A stretch of DNA of 47,650 bases from Acidobacteriota bacterium (GCA_016201285.1 JACQDE010000059.1:1-47650); one strand, 5' to 3'. Positions 1 to 9,618 are shown, counted from the stretch's first letter. Translations and numbers: made by a program. The notes: generated by a model not told the origin, from the sequence alone.

Positions 1-226
1 GGTTCTGCAAATCCGTATTTCCGCGCACGAAGTTTCTCCTCGACGAGGGATTTCGCCCACTCACGCCGGGCATCTGAGCTTCGTGCATACTAGAGTGCAT
101 TCACAATTCCAAACAGGGAGTTTTTCAGCGCCCTGCTAGGGGCCTGCTCTGTCTGCGCATCATAGACTCGCACGGATCCACTGTGACGCATTATCCCACG
201 CGGGTCGTATTGTAGCCAACGGACGT

Positions 227-256
227 TTGGGCACACTGCCTGGAATCGGCTAGAAT
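227..256 (+). promoter_or_regulatory. Putative sigma70 promoter for the aconitase gene
   Basis: A TTGGGC hexamer (227-232) and a TAGAAT hexamer (251-256) are separated by 18 bp. They lie about 40 bp upstream of the ATG chosen for the aconitase gene, giving a leader of roughly 33 nt. The match to the -35 and -10 consensus is reasonable, but the prediction is by eye only. Confidence 0.4.
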
Positions 257-295
257 GAAGTGTTAGGTTTCGCCGCGGAAAGGACGCAGAGTCGC

Positions 296-2909
296 ATGGT
301 CACCTCCAAGAACAGTTTTTCCTCCCAAACCTCTCTCAAAGTTGACGGCAAGGAATTTCAGATTTTCTCGCTGGCGGCACTGGAGCGCGCCGGCTTCAGC
401 AATGTTGCACGGCTGCCGTTTTCTCTGAAAGTTCTGCTCGAGAATTTGCTGCGCAATGAAGACGACCGCTTCGTGCGCAAGGCCGACGTGGAGGCGCTGG
501 CCAACCGCGACGTGACGCAATCCGCCGGGAAGGAAATCAATTTCATGCCGGCGCGCGTGCTGCTGCAGGATTTCACCGGCGTGCCCGCGGTGGTGGACCT
601 GGCGGCGATGCGCGAGGCTATGCGCAAGATGGGCGGTGCAAGTGGACAAGTTCGGCACGCCGGGGGCCTTCGCCTTCAACGCCGAGCTCGAATTTCACCG
701 CAACGTGGAGCGCTACCAGTTTCTGCGCTGGGGGCAGAAGGCGTTTCAGGATTTCAAGGTGGTGCCGCCGGACACCGGCATCGTCCACCAGGTGAACCTC
801 GAATATCTGGCGCGCGTGGTGTTCACCGCGCAAAACGGCGGCGCGTGGTTTGCGTATCCGGACACGCTCGTCGGAACCGACTCACACACCACGATGATCA
901 ACGGCCTGGGCGTGGTGGGCTGGGGCGTGGGCGGCATCGAAGCAGAGGCGGCCATGCTCGGCCAGCCGCTCTCGATGCTGATTCCCGACGTGGTGGGCTT
1001 CAAGCTGTCCGGGCGCTTGCCCGCCGGCTCGACGGCCACCGACCTCGTGCTCACCGTAACCGAAATCCTGCGCAAGAAAGGCGTGGTCGGAAAATTCGTG
1101 GAGTTCTACGGCAGCGGGCTTTCCAGCCTCAGCCTGCCGGACCGCGCGACCATCGCCAACATGGCTCCCGAATACGGCGCCACCATCGGCTTCTTTCCGA
1201 TTGACGCCGAGACGCTGGCCTACATGCGCTTCACCGCGCGCGATGAATCGCTGGCGCGACTGGCGGAAGCGTACGCAAAGGAGCAGGGAATCTTCCGCAC
1301 CGACGCCACGCCCGACCCCGTCTTCACCGACAAGCTGGAACTGGACCTCGGCAGCGTCGAGCCGACAATGGCCGGGCCGAAGCGCCCGCAGGACCGCGTG
1401 CCACTGCGGGACGCAAAAAAGTCCTTCACCAAAGCGGTAGAGAGCGTTCCGCCCAAGTGCGTCATGACGCGCAACAACGGCGACGAGTTCGAGCTGTGCC
1501 ACGGCGCGGTGGTGATCGCTGCGATCACGAGCTGCACCAACACGTCGAATCCGGCGTTGATGATCGGTGCCGGCCTGCTGGCGAAGAAAGCGACGGAGCG
1601 CGGCTTGAAGACGAAGCCGTGGGTGAAGACAAGCCTCGCGCCCGGCTCGAAAGTCGTCACCGACTACTTGAACGCCGCCGGCCTGACGCCGTTTCTCGAA
1701 GCGCAGCGCTTCCATCTCGTCGGCTACGGCTGCACCACGTGCATCGGCAACAGCGGCCCGCTCCCCACTGCCATCGGCGAGGCCATCGAGCAGCACGGCC
1801 TGGTGGCCGTCTCCGTGCTCAGCGGAAACCGCAACTTCGAAGGCCGCGTGCATCCGCTGGTGCGCGCGAACTATCTGGCGTCGCCACCGCTGGTAGTGGC
1901 GTATGCGCTCGCCGGGCGCATGGACATGGACTTGGTGACCGAGCCGCTGGGCACCGGCGCCAACGGCAAGGAAATTTTTCTGCGCGATATCTGGCCCTCC
2001 TCGCAGGAAGTGGAAGAGACCATGCGCCGCGCCGTCACCACCGAAAGTTTCCGCAAGCAGTATGGCGAAGTGTTTCTGGGCGACGCAAGCTGGCGCGGCC
2101 TGCGCGTGCCGGAGGGCGACCTCTACGCGTGGGACGCAAAGTCCACGTACATCCAGCATCCGCCGTACTTCGAGGACATGCCCGCGGAGCCCGCGGCGGT
2201 GCGCGACATCCGCGGCGCGCGCGTGCTGGCCTTGCTCGGCGACAGCATCACCACCGACCATATTTCTCCGGCGGGCTCGATCAAGCCGGACAGCCCGGCC
2301 GGAAAATACCTGATCGGGCTGGGCGTGAAGCCGGCGGACTTCAACTCCTACGGCGCGCGCCGCGGCAACCACCAAGTGATGATGCGCGGCACGTTTGCCA
2401 ACGTCCGGCTGCGCAATGAGCTGACACCAGGCAGCGAAGGCTGCTGGACCGCGCATCTCCCCACAAAAGAAAAGATGTCCATCTACGACGCGGCGATGAA
2501 GTACAAGGGCGATGGCGTGCCGCTGCTGGTGATCGCGGGAAAAGAATACGGCTCCGGCTCCTCGCGCGACTGGGCAGCCAAGGGCACGCTGCTGCTCGGC
2601 GTCCGCGCCGTCATTGCCGAAAGCTTCGAGCGCATCCACCGCTCAAACCTGGTGGGCATGGGCGTGCTGCCGCTGGAATTCAAAAAAGGCGAGTCGCGGC
2701 AGTCGCTGGGGCTCACCGGCTTCGAAACCTACGAGATCGAAGGACTCAGCAGCCTCGCGCCGCGCAAGACGCTGCAAGTCCGCGTCCGCGGCGAAGACGG
2801 CAGGGAAATCCGTTTCGAGGCGCTGGCCCGCGTGGACACGCCAGAAGAAATGGCCTACTACCGCCACGGCGGCATATTGCAGTACGTCTTGCGGCAGATG
2901 ATGAAGTAG
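296..2909 (+). pseudogene. acnA: Aconitate hydratase (AcnA/IRP1 type), broken by an internal deletion and frameshift
   Basis: Aconitase isomerises citrate and isocitrate in the TCA cycle using a [4Fe-4S] cluster. The protein lies in two frames. Residues from the ATG at 296 ([10 protein letters not shown]) run to MRKMGG near 637, and the rest starts in another frame at 636 with [10 protein letters not shown]. Relative to the family, about 18 residues that end in the DHS motif are missing at the joint, along with the reading frame. The deleted stretch carries the conserved Asp-His active-site pair. Downstream everything looks intact: [20 protein letters not shown], the cluster cysteines in [37 protein letters not shown] and [13 protein letters not shown]. 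The ATG at 296 is preferred over the GTG at 260 because it gives the usual N-terminus. Either this is a true inactivating deletion of about 50-60 bp, or it is an assembly or consensus error. The rest of the gene shows no decay, which makes an error quite possible. Confidence 0.8.
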
Positions 2910-3044
2910 CGCCTGCACTGTTCAAGCGTTCCGGCGAGGGCGCGTGGCACGGAGAATCTGTCCACTGCTTCCGGCAGGGTTGCGGCGGGTTCGGAGCGCG
3001 CGAGCGTTTGCTTTCTTTTCGCCGCGGGACGAAAGCGAAACTTC

Positions 3045-3073
3045 TTGACTTAATCCCTGCGAGACGGTACTAG
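3045..3073 (+). promoter_or_regulatory. Putative sigma70 promoter for the S8 peptidase
   Basis: TTGACT (3045-3050) matches the -35 consensus at 5 of 6 positions. It is followed after exactly 17 bp by TACTAG (3068-3073), a weak -10. The leader to the ATG at 3161 would be about 80 nt. The spacing and the strong -35 support it. Confidence 0.4.
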
Positions 3074-3160
3074 GTGACAAACAGGGGGCTATTCCCCCTG
3101 GATTCTTCCTAAGCGGCAACATCCCCCCGGATATCCACTCGACGTTCAAAGGAGGCTTCC

Positions 3161-4537
3161 ATGGGTACCTTTCCCACTTCACCCTCTACCGTTTCACCAA
3201 ACCTCGAACAGACTGAAACCACCGGCCGCTTCCTCGTTCTCCTGGATGAAACTGGGAGCAAGGAAGGACTGAATATTCTCCAGAAATCGGCAGGGCTGCG
3301 CATCGCGAGCACGGCCGATTCCGCAACCGGTGTTCTGGACATCGAACACATTTCACCCACCGATGCGGTGCTGTTTGACAAGCTGGGCATCGCCCTCGTC
3401 ACCGTTGCCCCGGACCAGTACCAGTCGCTCGCCGCCACCGCGGCCAGCGAGAAAACTCCCATCCTGTCCATCGAGCCAGAGCGGGTGGTATACGCCATTC
3501 AGGAGGGCGCCGTGCGCCGCGCGGCCGTCCAGCCCGCTCCCGCTGCGGCTTCTGCGCCCGCCACGATCACCACCGAGTATCTGCAGGGTTACCGTGACGC
3601 AGTGGACCGTCTCGTGGACAGCTTAGTGACGAGCGGCCGCATGCCCGCACCGATCACCGAAGAAGAGTTCGAAGCCGAGGCGCAGGCCCAGGTCACCTGG
3701 GGCCTGCACCGCACGCGGGTTCCGCGGTCGCGCTTCAGCGGCAGGGGCATCCGCGTGGCCGTGCTCGACACCGGCCTCGACCTCAGGCATCCCGACTTCG
3801 CCGGCCGGAGCATCGTTTCCCAATCCTTCGTGACCGGCCAAGCCGTGCAGGATGGCCATGGCCACGGCACGCACGTGATTGGCACGGCCTGCGGACCGCT
3901 GCAGCCTTCGTTGCTCCCGCGCTACGGCGTCGCTTACAACTGCGACATCTTCGCGGGGAAGGTGCTCAGCAACCAGGGCAGCGGCAGCGACGGCGGCATT
4001 CTCGCTGGCATCAATTGGGCCATCACCAACAAATGCAGCGTAATTTCCATGTCGCTGGGCGCGCGCGTCTTTCCCGGGCAGGCCTTTTCCCCTATCTTCG
4101 AAAACGCCGCGCGGCGCGCCCTCAACCTGGGGACCCTGATCATCGCCGCGGCCGGCAACGACAGCGACCGCCGCATCGGCAGCTTCTGGCCGGTAAGTCA
4201 TCCGGCCAACTGCCCGTCCATTCTCGCCGTCGGGGCCGTGGACATCCGGCTCCAGATGGCCTACTTCTCCAACCGCGGGCTCGACCCCAACGGCGGGCAA
4301 GTGGACATCGCCGGGCCGGGTGTGAATGTGCATTCCTCCTGGCCGATGCCCACAAGTTACCGCTCCATCAGCGGCACCAGCATGGCGACTCCGCATGTGG
4401 CCGGGATCGCCGCGCTGATCGCCGAGTCGAACACCAACGCGCGCGGGCTCAACCTCTGGACGCGGCTGCAGCAGTTGGCGCGCCGCCTGCCTCTGTCTTC
4501 GGCAGATGTGGGCGCGGGCCTCGTGCTGGCGCCGTAG
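3161..4537 (+). CDS. S8 family (subtilisin-like) serine peptidase
   Basis: A 458-aa subtilase. The catalytic triad is visible: Asp203 in VAVLDTGLD, His235 in GHGHGTHVIG and Ser407 in ISGTSMATPHVAG. The oxyanion Asn333 is in IIAAAGNDSD. The catalytic domain spans about residues 195-455. The first 190 residues hold a propeptide-like region (about 20-125, with VLLDETGSK and ILSIEPERVVYA) and a linker. There is no recognisable signal peptide, so the route out of the cell, or a cytoplasmic role, is unclear. The start is well fixed by AAAGGAGG seven bases or so upstream of the ATG. A strong hairpin terminator follows. A small I9-like protein is encoded 122 bp downstream and may regulate this enzyme. 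Confidence 0.93.
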   Translation: MGTFPTSPSTVSPNLEQTETTGRFLVLLDETGSKEGLNILQKSAGLRIASTADSATGVLDIEHISPTDAVLFDKLGIALVTVAPDQYQSLAATAASEKTPILSIEPERVVYAIQEGAVRRAAVQPAPAAASAPATITTEYLQGYRDAVDRLVDSLVTSGRMPAPITEEEFEAEAQAQVTWGLHRTRVPRSRFSGRGIRVAVLDTGLDLRHPDFAGRSIVSQSFVTGQAVQDGHGHGTHVIGTACGPLQPSLLPRYGVAYNCDIFAGKVLSNQGSGSDGGILAGINWAITNKCSVISMSLGARVFPGQAFSPIFENAARRALNLGTLIIAAAGNDSDRRIGSFWPVSHPANCPSILAVGAVDIRLQMAYFSNRGLDPNGGQVDIAGPGVNVHSSWPMPTSYRSISGTSMATPHVAGIAALIAESNTNARGLNLWTRLQQLARRLPLSSADVGAGLVLAP

Positions 4538-4560
4538 CCCTGAGGCACAACCTTCAGTGC

Positions 4561-4602
4561 CGCGGGGAGGCCGGGCTTTCCGGGCCTCCCCGCGCCTTTT
4601 CT
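4561..4602 (+). terminator. Rho-independent terminator after the S8 peptidase
   Basis: A 12-bp perfect GC-rich stem (4561-4572 CGCGGGGAGGCC pairing with 4583-4594) with a 10-nt loop is followed by CCTTTTCTT. It lies 24 bp after the peptidase stop codon. Confidence 0.8.
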
Positions 4603-4659
4603 TCTGCTCCGGCCGGTGTGCTATCCTTCGAGGTAAATGTTGTTCCGGAGGAGGACAAG

Positions 4660-4911
4660 ATGTCAGTGGGCTCCGGAAAAGTGCAGGTGCTGGTCACCGT
4701 GGAGGATCAATTCAGCGGCCGCTTGGCCGAGGTTGCGGATTCCCTCCGCGCCGAGGGTCTGGCCGTGGAGAACCTGCTTGAGGCGTTGGGCACCATCTCC
4801 GGATTCATCGAACAAGACAGGGTGAAAGGGCTCTCCCGTGTGAAAGGTGTGGCGCACGTCGAGCAATCCCGGCAGTTCCAGCTCGAACCTCCTGATTCCG
4901 AAATCCAGTAG
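4660..4911 (+). CDS. Small I9/propeptide-like protein (possible intracellular peptidase inhibitor)
   Basis: An 83-aa protein without signal peptide. It starts at an ATG with a very good ribosome site (GGAGGAGGACAAG just upstream). The sequence reads VQVLVTVEDQFSGRLAEVAD, a helix-forming LRAEGLAVENLLEALGTISG, then VKGLSRVKGVAHVEQSRQFQ. The predicted beta-alpha-beta-beta-alpha-beta order and the final V-A-H-V-E-Q strand resemble the subtilisin propeptide/I9 fold. Stand-alone I9-like proteins can act as inhibitors or chaperones of S8 peptidases. The gene sits directly downstream of an S8 peptidase but behind a terminator, so it probably has its own promoter. Database entries for similar small proteins are often given misleading aldolase names. 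Function here is inferred from fold resemblance and neighbourhood. Confidence 0.65.
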   Translation: MSVGSGKVQVLVTVEDQFSGRLAEVADSLRAEGLAVENLLEALGTISGFIEQDRVKGLSRVKGVAHVEQSRQFQLEPPDSEIQ

Positions 4912-5132
4912 TGCGGCCGGCCCGGTGCCGCCGCGCGCCTCGCCGCACGGCATCCCCGCGGCAGGATGGTGGTGTACCGCTCCGCCGTGGTGATCCTGTG
5001 GCAGATGAAGAGGTCGCTCTACCGCCAGGGGTTATTGCCTCTTCGGATATGTCGCAACCTTTCCGGCCGGGCCGTGTTTAACATGGTGCACCGCCCAAAA
5101 GGCGAAGTCAGAAAAAAGAAGCGGAGGCAACG

Positions 5133-5552
5133 ATGAAGCTGAAATTCACGGCGGTCCTTGGAGTTTTCGCGCTGGCAGCATGCCTGGCCCTGACGGCGGC
5201 CGCGCAGCAGAGCGGCAGCACATCCCAGGGCGCGAGCACCACGCCGAGTGCCACGCAGTCCACGCCGCCGGCGAAGGGCTCCACCACGCCCGGCATTGAC
5301 AAGCGCGAGCACAATCAGAAAAAGCGCATCCAGCAGGGCGTCAAGAGCGGCGAGCTGACCAAGCACGAAACCAAACAACTCGCCAAGGAACAGAAGGAAA
5401 TCCGCCAGGACGAGCGCGCCGCCAAGGCCGACGGCAAGGTCACTAAGCAGGAGCGCAAGCAACTCCACCAGGAACTGAACAAGTCCAGCCAGCACATCGC
5501 CAAGCAGAAGCACGACGCCCAGAAGCGGCCCAAAGCCCGCAAAAAGCCCTAA
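5133..5552 (+). CDS. Small secreted, highly charged protein with EF-hand-like repeats
   Basis: A 139-aa protein with a clear signal peptide (MKLKFTAVLGVFALAACLAL, cleaved near TAAA-QQ), so it is probably periplasmic. A low-complexity Ser/Thr/Pro linker follows (about residues 28-52). The remainder is a Lys/Glu/Gln-rich helical region with two related segments: KSGELTKHETKQLAKEQ and KADGKVTKQERKQLHQE. Each resembles half of an EF-hand, but the loop acidic residues are incomplete in the first. Similar small secreted proteins are common in Acidobacteriota and Betaproteobacteria and have no firm function. GGAGGCAACG before the ATG is a good ribosome site. The gene is monocistronic and ends in a strong terminator. 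Confidence 0.8.
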   Translation: MKLKFTAVLGVFALAACLALTAAAQQSGSTSQGASTTPSATQSTPPAKGSTTPGIDKREHNQKKRIQQGVKSGELTKHETKQLAKEQKEIRQDERAAKADGKVTKQERKQLHQELNKSSQHIAKQKHDAQKRPKARKKP

Positions 5553-5573
5553 GCTGAAGTAGATTTCGATCAA

Positions 5574-5609
5574 GGGTGAAGCGCGGAATCCCCGCGCTTC
5601 ACCCTTTTT
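5574..5609 (+). terminator. Rho-independent terminator after the small secreted protein gene
   Basis: A perfect 13-bp inverted repeat (5574-5586 GGGTGAAGCGCGG with 5592-5604) with a 5-nt loop is followed by TTTTT. It separates this gene from the convergent minus-strand transglutaminase-like gene. Confidence 0.88.
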
Positions 5610-5643
5610 CTATGGCGTGGAATTTTCCGCCGCGACGCCGCGG

Positions 5644-7650
5644 CTACGGCGTGCCGCGGGCCAGCACCGCGGCGTTGCGCTCGTCGGCGGCGATCACGCG
5701 GTTGAGCTTCTTCAGATCTTCCAGCCGGGCAGTGGGGACGCGCACATCCTTCACCTTGTACTCCCGCTTGTAGCGCAGGATGTTCCCCTCGACTTCGATC
5801 CGGCTGCGGTATTCGGCGAAGCCCACGTCCACTTCCACCGGCGGCGGCAGTTCGTCGGCCCTGAACCCCGCCGGAAGCACAAACTCATAGATGTCGCTCT
5901 CAAAGCTGGCGTTCGAAAACTCGACCGGCAGCTTGCGCGCCTTGCGTTCCATGACGTCGTCGCTCTTCTGTCCCAGCACGCGCGGGCGCAGCAGCAGCAG
6001 GTTGCCGGCGGTCTTGGCGTAGTTCTCGGAGTCGAACTCGTAGTTCAGCACCAGGCTCTCGTCGTATTTTCCCAGGTTTTCGACTTCTGCCTTCCGCAGC
6101 CGGAAGCCGCCGAGGAACTGGCAAAGAAAGTTTTCCATCACCTTCTGCCGCTCGGCGCCCTGAGCTCGCAGCAGCGTCTCGCGGCGGTTGATGGCGTGCG
6201 TGCCCCAGCGGATTTCCTTCACCGACGCGATGATCGCGCCGGTTGGGCTGAGGGTCAGCTTTCCGACGCGCAGCAGCCGGTTCGTCGGCGGCGCCAGCAG
6301 CGGCAGCTCGAGCAGATCGCCGCCCGAATCGGTGACCAGCAGCCCGTAGTTCATCTGCAGCGACGGCGGCAGGTAGCCCAGCGGCGTCATGTCGTCGGTG
6401 GGATCGAAGAAGAGCAGCTTGCCGAGGTCGGGGTGCTCGCGCGTGGCGTAGAGGTTGGCGGTCGGCACGTCCGGCGGCACGTGGATAGCCAGGATCACGT
6501 GGTTGAAATTAAGCATGGACGGGAACGAAGGAGCGGTGACGCCGCGGGTCGTGTTGATCAAGACGTAGTTCGACGCGATGCCGATCTCCTTCAGCATCGT
6601 GCTCAGAACGGTGGCCTTGTCCTTGCAATCGCCAAAGCGGTTGGAAAAGATGTCGCGGGCGGCGTGCGGCTGGTAGCCGCCAATGCCAATTTCGATGGCG
6701 ACGTAGCGGACGTCGCGCTGCGCGAAGGCGGCCAGCGCGCGGATCTTGTCGAGCGTCGTGCCCGCGCCGGCGGTCAGCGCCGCCACCTTCTGCTTGATTT
6801 CTGGCGAGGAATCGCGCCGCCCGGCGACGAGTTGCGCATACCAGACGCCGAGTTCGCTCCACGACGCGTGGCTCTTCGCCCGCTGGCCCTGGTCGCGCGG
6901 CATGTAAGTGACCGCGAGCCATCCGGCCACCGCCTTCCACGGCGGCATCAGCGGCTCTTCCTCGATCGGCGCGACGTTTTCCAGTTCCCACGCCCAGCCG
7001 TTCTGACCGAACGGCTGCGGCTTCTGGTCGGCGTAGTTCATCCATGTGGCGCGGTACTCCCAGCCCGCGGGGAGCGTGAGCACGAAGCGCGCCTTGCGCA
7101 CCGGCAGCGGATCCTGGAACAGCCATTTGTCCTGAAAGACGAACGGGCGCCGCCGCTGCTCGTACTCGTAGCCCACCACGCTGCCGACGTCGGCACCGGA
7201 AATCTTCATGAACTTCATGCGGACGTCATCGTAGAACGAGCCGCTGCCCATGCTGGTTTCGAGCGCGTCTTTCTCCTTCATCTCGTAGTCGCCGCCCTTA
7301 GGCGAAATGGCCCAGGCCTTCAGGAAGGTGAGGCGGGTTTCACCGTCGAAGCCGACGCCGAAGGAGCCGTAGTCGCGGCCGTCGGGGCGGAGGATTTTCC
7401 AGGCGCGGCGGTAGGTGGTGCGGATTTCGCCGTCCTCGCGCACGGTGGTGATCTGCTCGTCGAGCAGCATCACCGCCTTCGTCTCGGGCGGATACGCCGG
7501 CAGCGGCATCGCCGCGGCCGCGCGCAGCCAGTCCGGCGTGCCGGCCAGGGCGTCAGGTACGGCGAAGAACAGAACCACGTACAGCGCCGCGCCCAGCGCG
7601 CTAATTGCGAGGGGCCGATTCCGCCAGTTGGAGAACCACCTGTTCTTCAT
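5644..7650 (-). CDS. DUF3857 / transglutaminase-like protein with intact Cys-His-Asp triad
   Basis: A 668-aa protein with an N-terminal hydrophobic signal or anchor segment (about residues 15-35, ending DALAG). It has a DUF3857 region, then a transglutaminase-like core near residues 300-430. The papain-like triad is visible: Cys342 in RFGDCKDKA, His384 in LNFNHVI and Asp416 in LFFDPTDD. A C-terminal beta-rich region follows. The ATG at 7650 has AGGACAGG upstream and lies about 50 bp inside the preceding gene, which suggests translational coupling. It is the last gene of a three-gene minus-strand operon of paralogs. Proteins of this type are frequent in Bacteroidota and Acidobacteriota and are presumed cell-envelope peptidases or cross-linking enzymes. 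The substrate is unknown. Confidence 0.88.
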   Translation of the reverse strand: MKNRWFSNWRNRPLAISALGAALYVVLFFAVPDALAGTPDWLRAAAAMPLPAYPPETKAVMLLDEQITTVREDGEIRTTYRRAWKILRPDGRDYGSFGVGFDGETRLTFLKAWAISPKGGDYEMKEKDALETSMGSGSFYDDVRMKFMKISGADVGSVVGYEYEQRRRPFVFQDKWLFQDPLPVRKARFVLTLPAGWEYRATWMNYADQKPQPFGQNGWAWELENVAPIEEEPLMPPWKAVAGWLAVTYMPRDQGQRAKSHASWSELGVWYAQLVAGRRDSSPEIKQKVAALTAGAGTTLDKIRALAAFAQRDVRYVAIEIGIGGYQPHAARDIFSNRFGDCKDKATVLSTMLKEIGIASNYVLINTTRGVTAPSFPSMLNFNHVILAIHVPPDVPTANLYATREHPDLGKLLFFDPTDDMTPLGYLPPSLQMNYGLLVTDSGGDLLELPLLAPPTNRLLRVGKLTLSPTGAIIASVKEIRWGTHAINRRETLLRAQGAERQKVMENFLCQFLGGFRLRKAEVENLGKYDESLVLNYEFDSENYAKTAGNLLLLRPRVLGQKSDDVMERKARKLPVEFSNASFESDIYEFVLPAGFRADELPPPVEVDVGFAEYRSRIEVEGNILRYKREYKVKDVRVPTARLEDLKKLNRVIAADERNAAVLARGTP

Positions 7651-9562
7651 CACCTGTCCTCACAGTATCGAAGAAGTTTTTCAGAGGCCCGTAATTTTCC
7701 AGTGGTATGAAATATCCCTCGATCACCAGCCGCCGCCTTACCCGCAGTTTACTCTCCTTGCTCTCGCGGATGATCTCATAACTTCCGTAGCTGAATTGCC
7801 CCCGGCGCGGCGCGGGCACGCTTTCCACCCGGTAGCCCGTCGGCAGTTCCAGTGTCAGATCGTCCAGGCTCTGCCAGGGATGGCTGAAATAAACCGCATG
7901 GCGCCGCTTGCCGTGCTGGAAGGGATGCTTGCCGTACGCGTCGAACACCGCGGCTGGCACCAGCAGCCGCCGTCCCGTCACCATCGCGTAGCCGGGAATC
8001 TCCAGACTGAACTCCGCTTTCAACGGCGCCTCGGAGCTGTTCCAGCCGGTCACGCTTTCGAGCTTCACCGTGGCGCCCGCCGGCAGCCAGGCGCTGCATT
8101 CATCTTCGAGGTTTTTTCGCCGGGCCATCTCGTCGTCGTCTTGCGTGGCCAGCCGGCGGCGCAGTGCTTCATGCCCTTCGAAGGTCACTTCGACGCGCCC
8201 CTTCAGCGCGCCGTCCGGCTCCAGGCGCAGCGTAGCGCGGCGCTCGGTGAGCGCATCCTTGCTGTTGGGGCTCGGACTTTTCACCATCTTGCCGCCGGTC
8301 CCGTCCAGCCGCAGCCCTTCCACACCGGTTTCCGGCCAGGGCAGCATCCCGAAGGGACAGAAGGCCGCGGCCGGATCGAGATAGAGCTTCTTCGAGCCCA
8401 GCAGCACCTCCACCACATTAGTGTTCAGGTGCCGGGCGTCCGGCAGATTGGAGTCGAAGAAATAACGGCTGCGCTCGCTGAGCAGCACCAGGTCGGCCTC
8501 GGTCCCCGCGGCGCGCGCCAGCGCGGCAAAGAGCATGTTGAGCTCCGAGGCATCGCCGTAGCCGTGCTGCCAGACGTCTTCGACGTCTTTGTTCTCCTTC
8601 AGCTTCTCGCGCTTTTCTTCCTTCTCTGTCTTCGAGCGCTCGAAGGAGAGATTGCGGAGTTGCTGGACCCGCGCGTAGATTTTGCGCAACCGGGCTTCTT
8701 CGGCATCGCTCGGGGCAATGATTCCGCGGACGGCCTGCTCCATCGCCTTCCGCTTGTCCATGAACCTTTCGTAGGCCCCGTAGTTCGACTGCCCGACTTT
8801 CTTCCAGTACTGCTCCACGTTGATCCCGATGAGATTGGAATACAGGAAATCAATGCGCATTTGCACTTCGGCTTCCGGCGGCATGAACTCTTCTTCCTCG
8901 GGCGCGGGGATGTTTTCCATGTCCAGCCGCACCACACGGTCCGGGCCCGCGGCGGCATCCTTGTTCGCGGGCATACGGGCACTGATCCACTTCAGGCCCC
9001 AGTAGGGATACGGTCGCAAGGAGAATTTCGCGCGACGGGTGAACAGCTCGTGTTGAACCAGCCAGGTGGTATTGAACAATGAGAAGCGGTCCCAGCGGTT
9101 CCGGTAGCGGTACTCGATGATGCTGCCCACCTGCACGTCGGGCAGCGTGAACGCCTTGGCCAAGAACTTGACGCCGCGCGCCTTGACCACCGTCTTCTCG
9201 TACACGCGACCCTCGAAATTGACGGCGGTGCCGTCCGGCCGGATCATGCGCGCTTCAACGTCTTCGATCCTCGCGGCGCGGTCCAGATAGAGGATTTCGA
9301 CGTTCGCGTACTTCTTGCCTTCTTCGGAGAGAATTTTGATTCGGTAATGCGCGGACCCAAAGTGCTCGACGTCGTCCTTCTGTTCTTCGCGATAGAGCAG
9401 AATGGCATGCGCGCCCTCGACGCCGGGTATGCTTTTCAGCGCAAGTTCCTCCGCGGAGATCGCCGGCCACTCGCCCTTCTTTTGGCCGGAGACGGGGAGC
9501 GGCGCCGGCAGCAGAAGCAGAACAAGCGTCAGCAGAGTGAACAGCCTTCGGCGGCGTGACAT
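7601..9562 (-). CDS. DUF3857 / transglutaminase-like protein, catalytic Cys and His lost
   Basis: A 653-aa paralog of the flanking genes with a signal peptide (RRRRLFTLLTLVLLLLPAPL, then VSGQ). The DUF3857 part is followed by a charged helix (SKTEKEEKREKLKENK) and the transglutaminase-like core. Where the catalytic Cys should be, the sequence reads YGDASELN, with Ala338 in place of Cys. The His position is also changed (LNTNVVEV instead of FNHVI). The Asp remains in YLDPAAAFCPFG. It therefore looks like a pseudoenzyme. The ATG at 9562 is chosen because GGGAGG lies 8 nt upstream; a TTG start at 9583 is possible. It overlaps the next gene by 50 bp. Confidence 0.85.
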   Translation of the reverse strand: MSRRRRLFTLLTLVLLLLPAPLPVSGQKKGEWPAISAEELALKSIPGVEGAHAILLYREEQKDDVEHFGSAHYRIKILSEEGKKYANVEILYLDRAARIEDVEARMIRPDGTAVNFEGRVYEKTVVKARGVKFLAKAFTLPDVQVGSIIEYRYRNRWDRFSLFNTTWLVQHELFTRRAKFSLRPYPYWGLKWISARMPANKDAAAGPDRVVRLDMENIPAPEEEEFMPPEAEVQMRIDFLYSNLIGINVEQYWKKVGQSNYGAYERFMDKRKAMEQAVRGIIAPSDAEEARLRKIYARVQQLRNLSFERSKTEKEEKREKLKENKDVEDVWQHGYGDASELNMLFAALARAAGTEADLVLLSERSRYFFDSNLPDARHLNTNVVEVLLGSKKLYLDPAAAFCPFGMLPWPETGVEGLRLDGTGGKMVKSPSPNSKDALTERRATLRLEPDGALKGRVEVTFEGHEALRRRLATQDDDEMARRKNLEDECSAWLPAGATVKLESVTGWNSSEAPLKAEFSLEIPGYAMVTGRRLLVPAAVFDAYGKHPFQHGKRRHAVYFSHPWQSLDDLTLELPTGYRVESVPAPRRGQFSYGSYEIIRESKESKLRVRRRLVIEGYFIPLENYGPLKNFFDTVRTGDEEQVVLQLAESAPRN

Positions 9563-9618
9563 CGGCACAGCCTCCCGCATCAATGCTTGCGGTGCGCGCC
9601 CGCTGGGGCGCGGCGCCG

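Noticed and set aside
882-2639. 585-aa open frame antisense to aconitase
   Set aside because: A shadow of the high-GC coding strand: no ribosome site, low-complexity Ala/Arg/His composition and no family motif.
4966-5139. Small 57-codon open frame (MVVYRSAVVILWQ) ending at the next gene's start
   Set aside because: No ribosome site, basic low-complexity tail and no family resemblance; more likely non-coding leader.
5617-7710. 697-aa plus-strand open frame opposite the transglutaminase-like gene
   Set aside because: The minus strand has catalytic motifs and a signal peptide. The plus frame is Arg/His/Val-rich with no recognisable domain.
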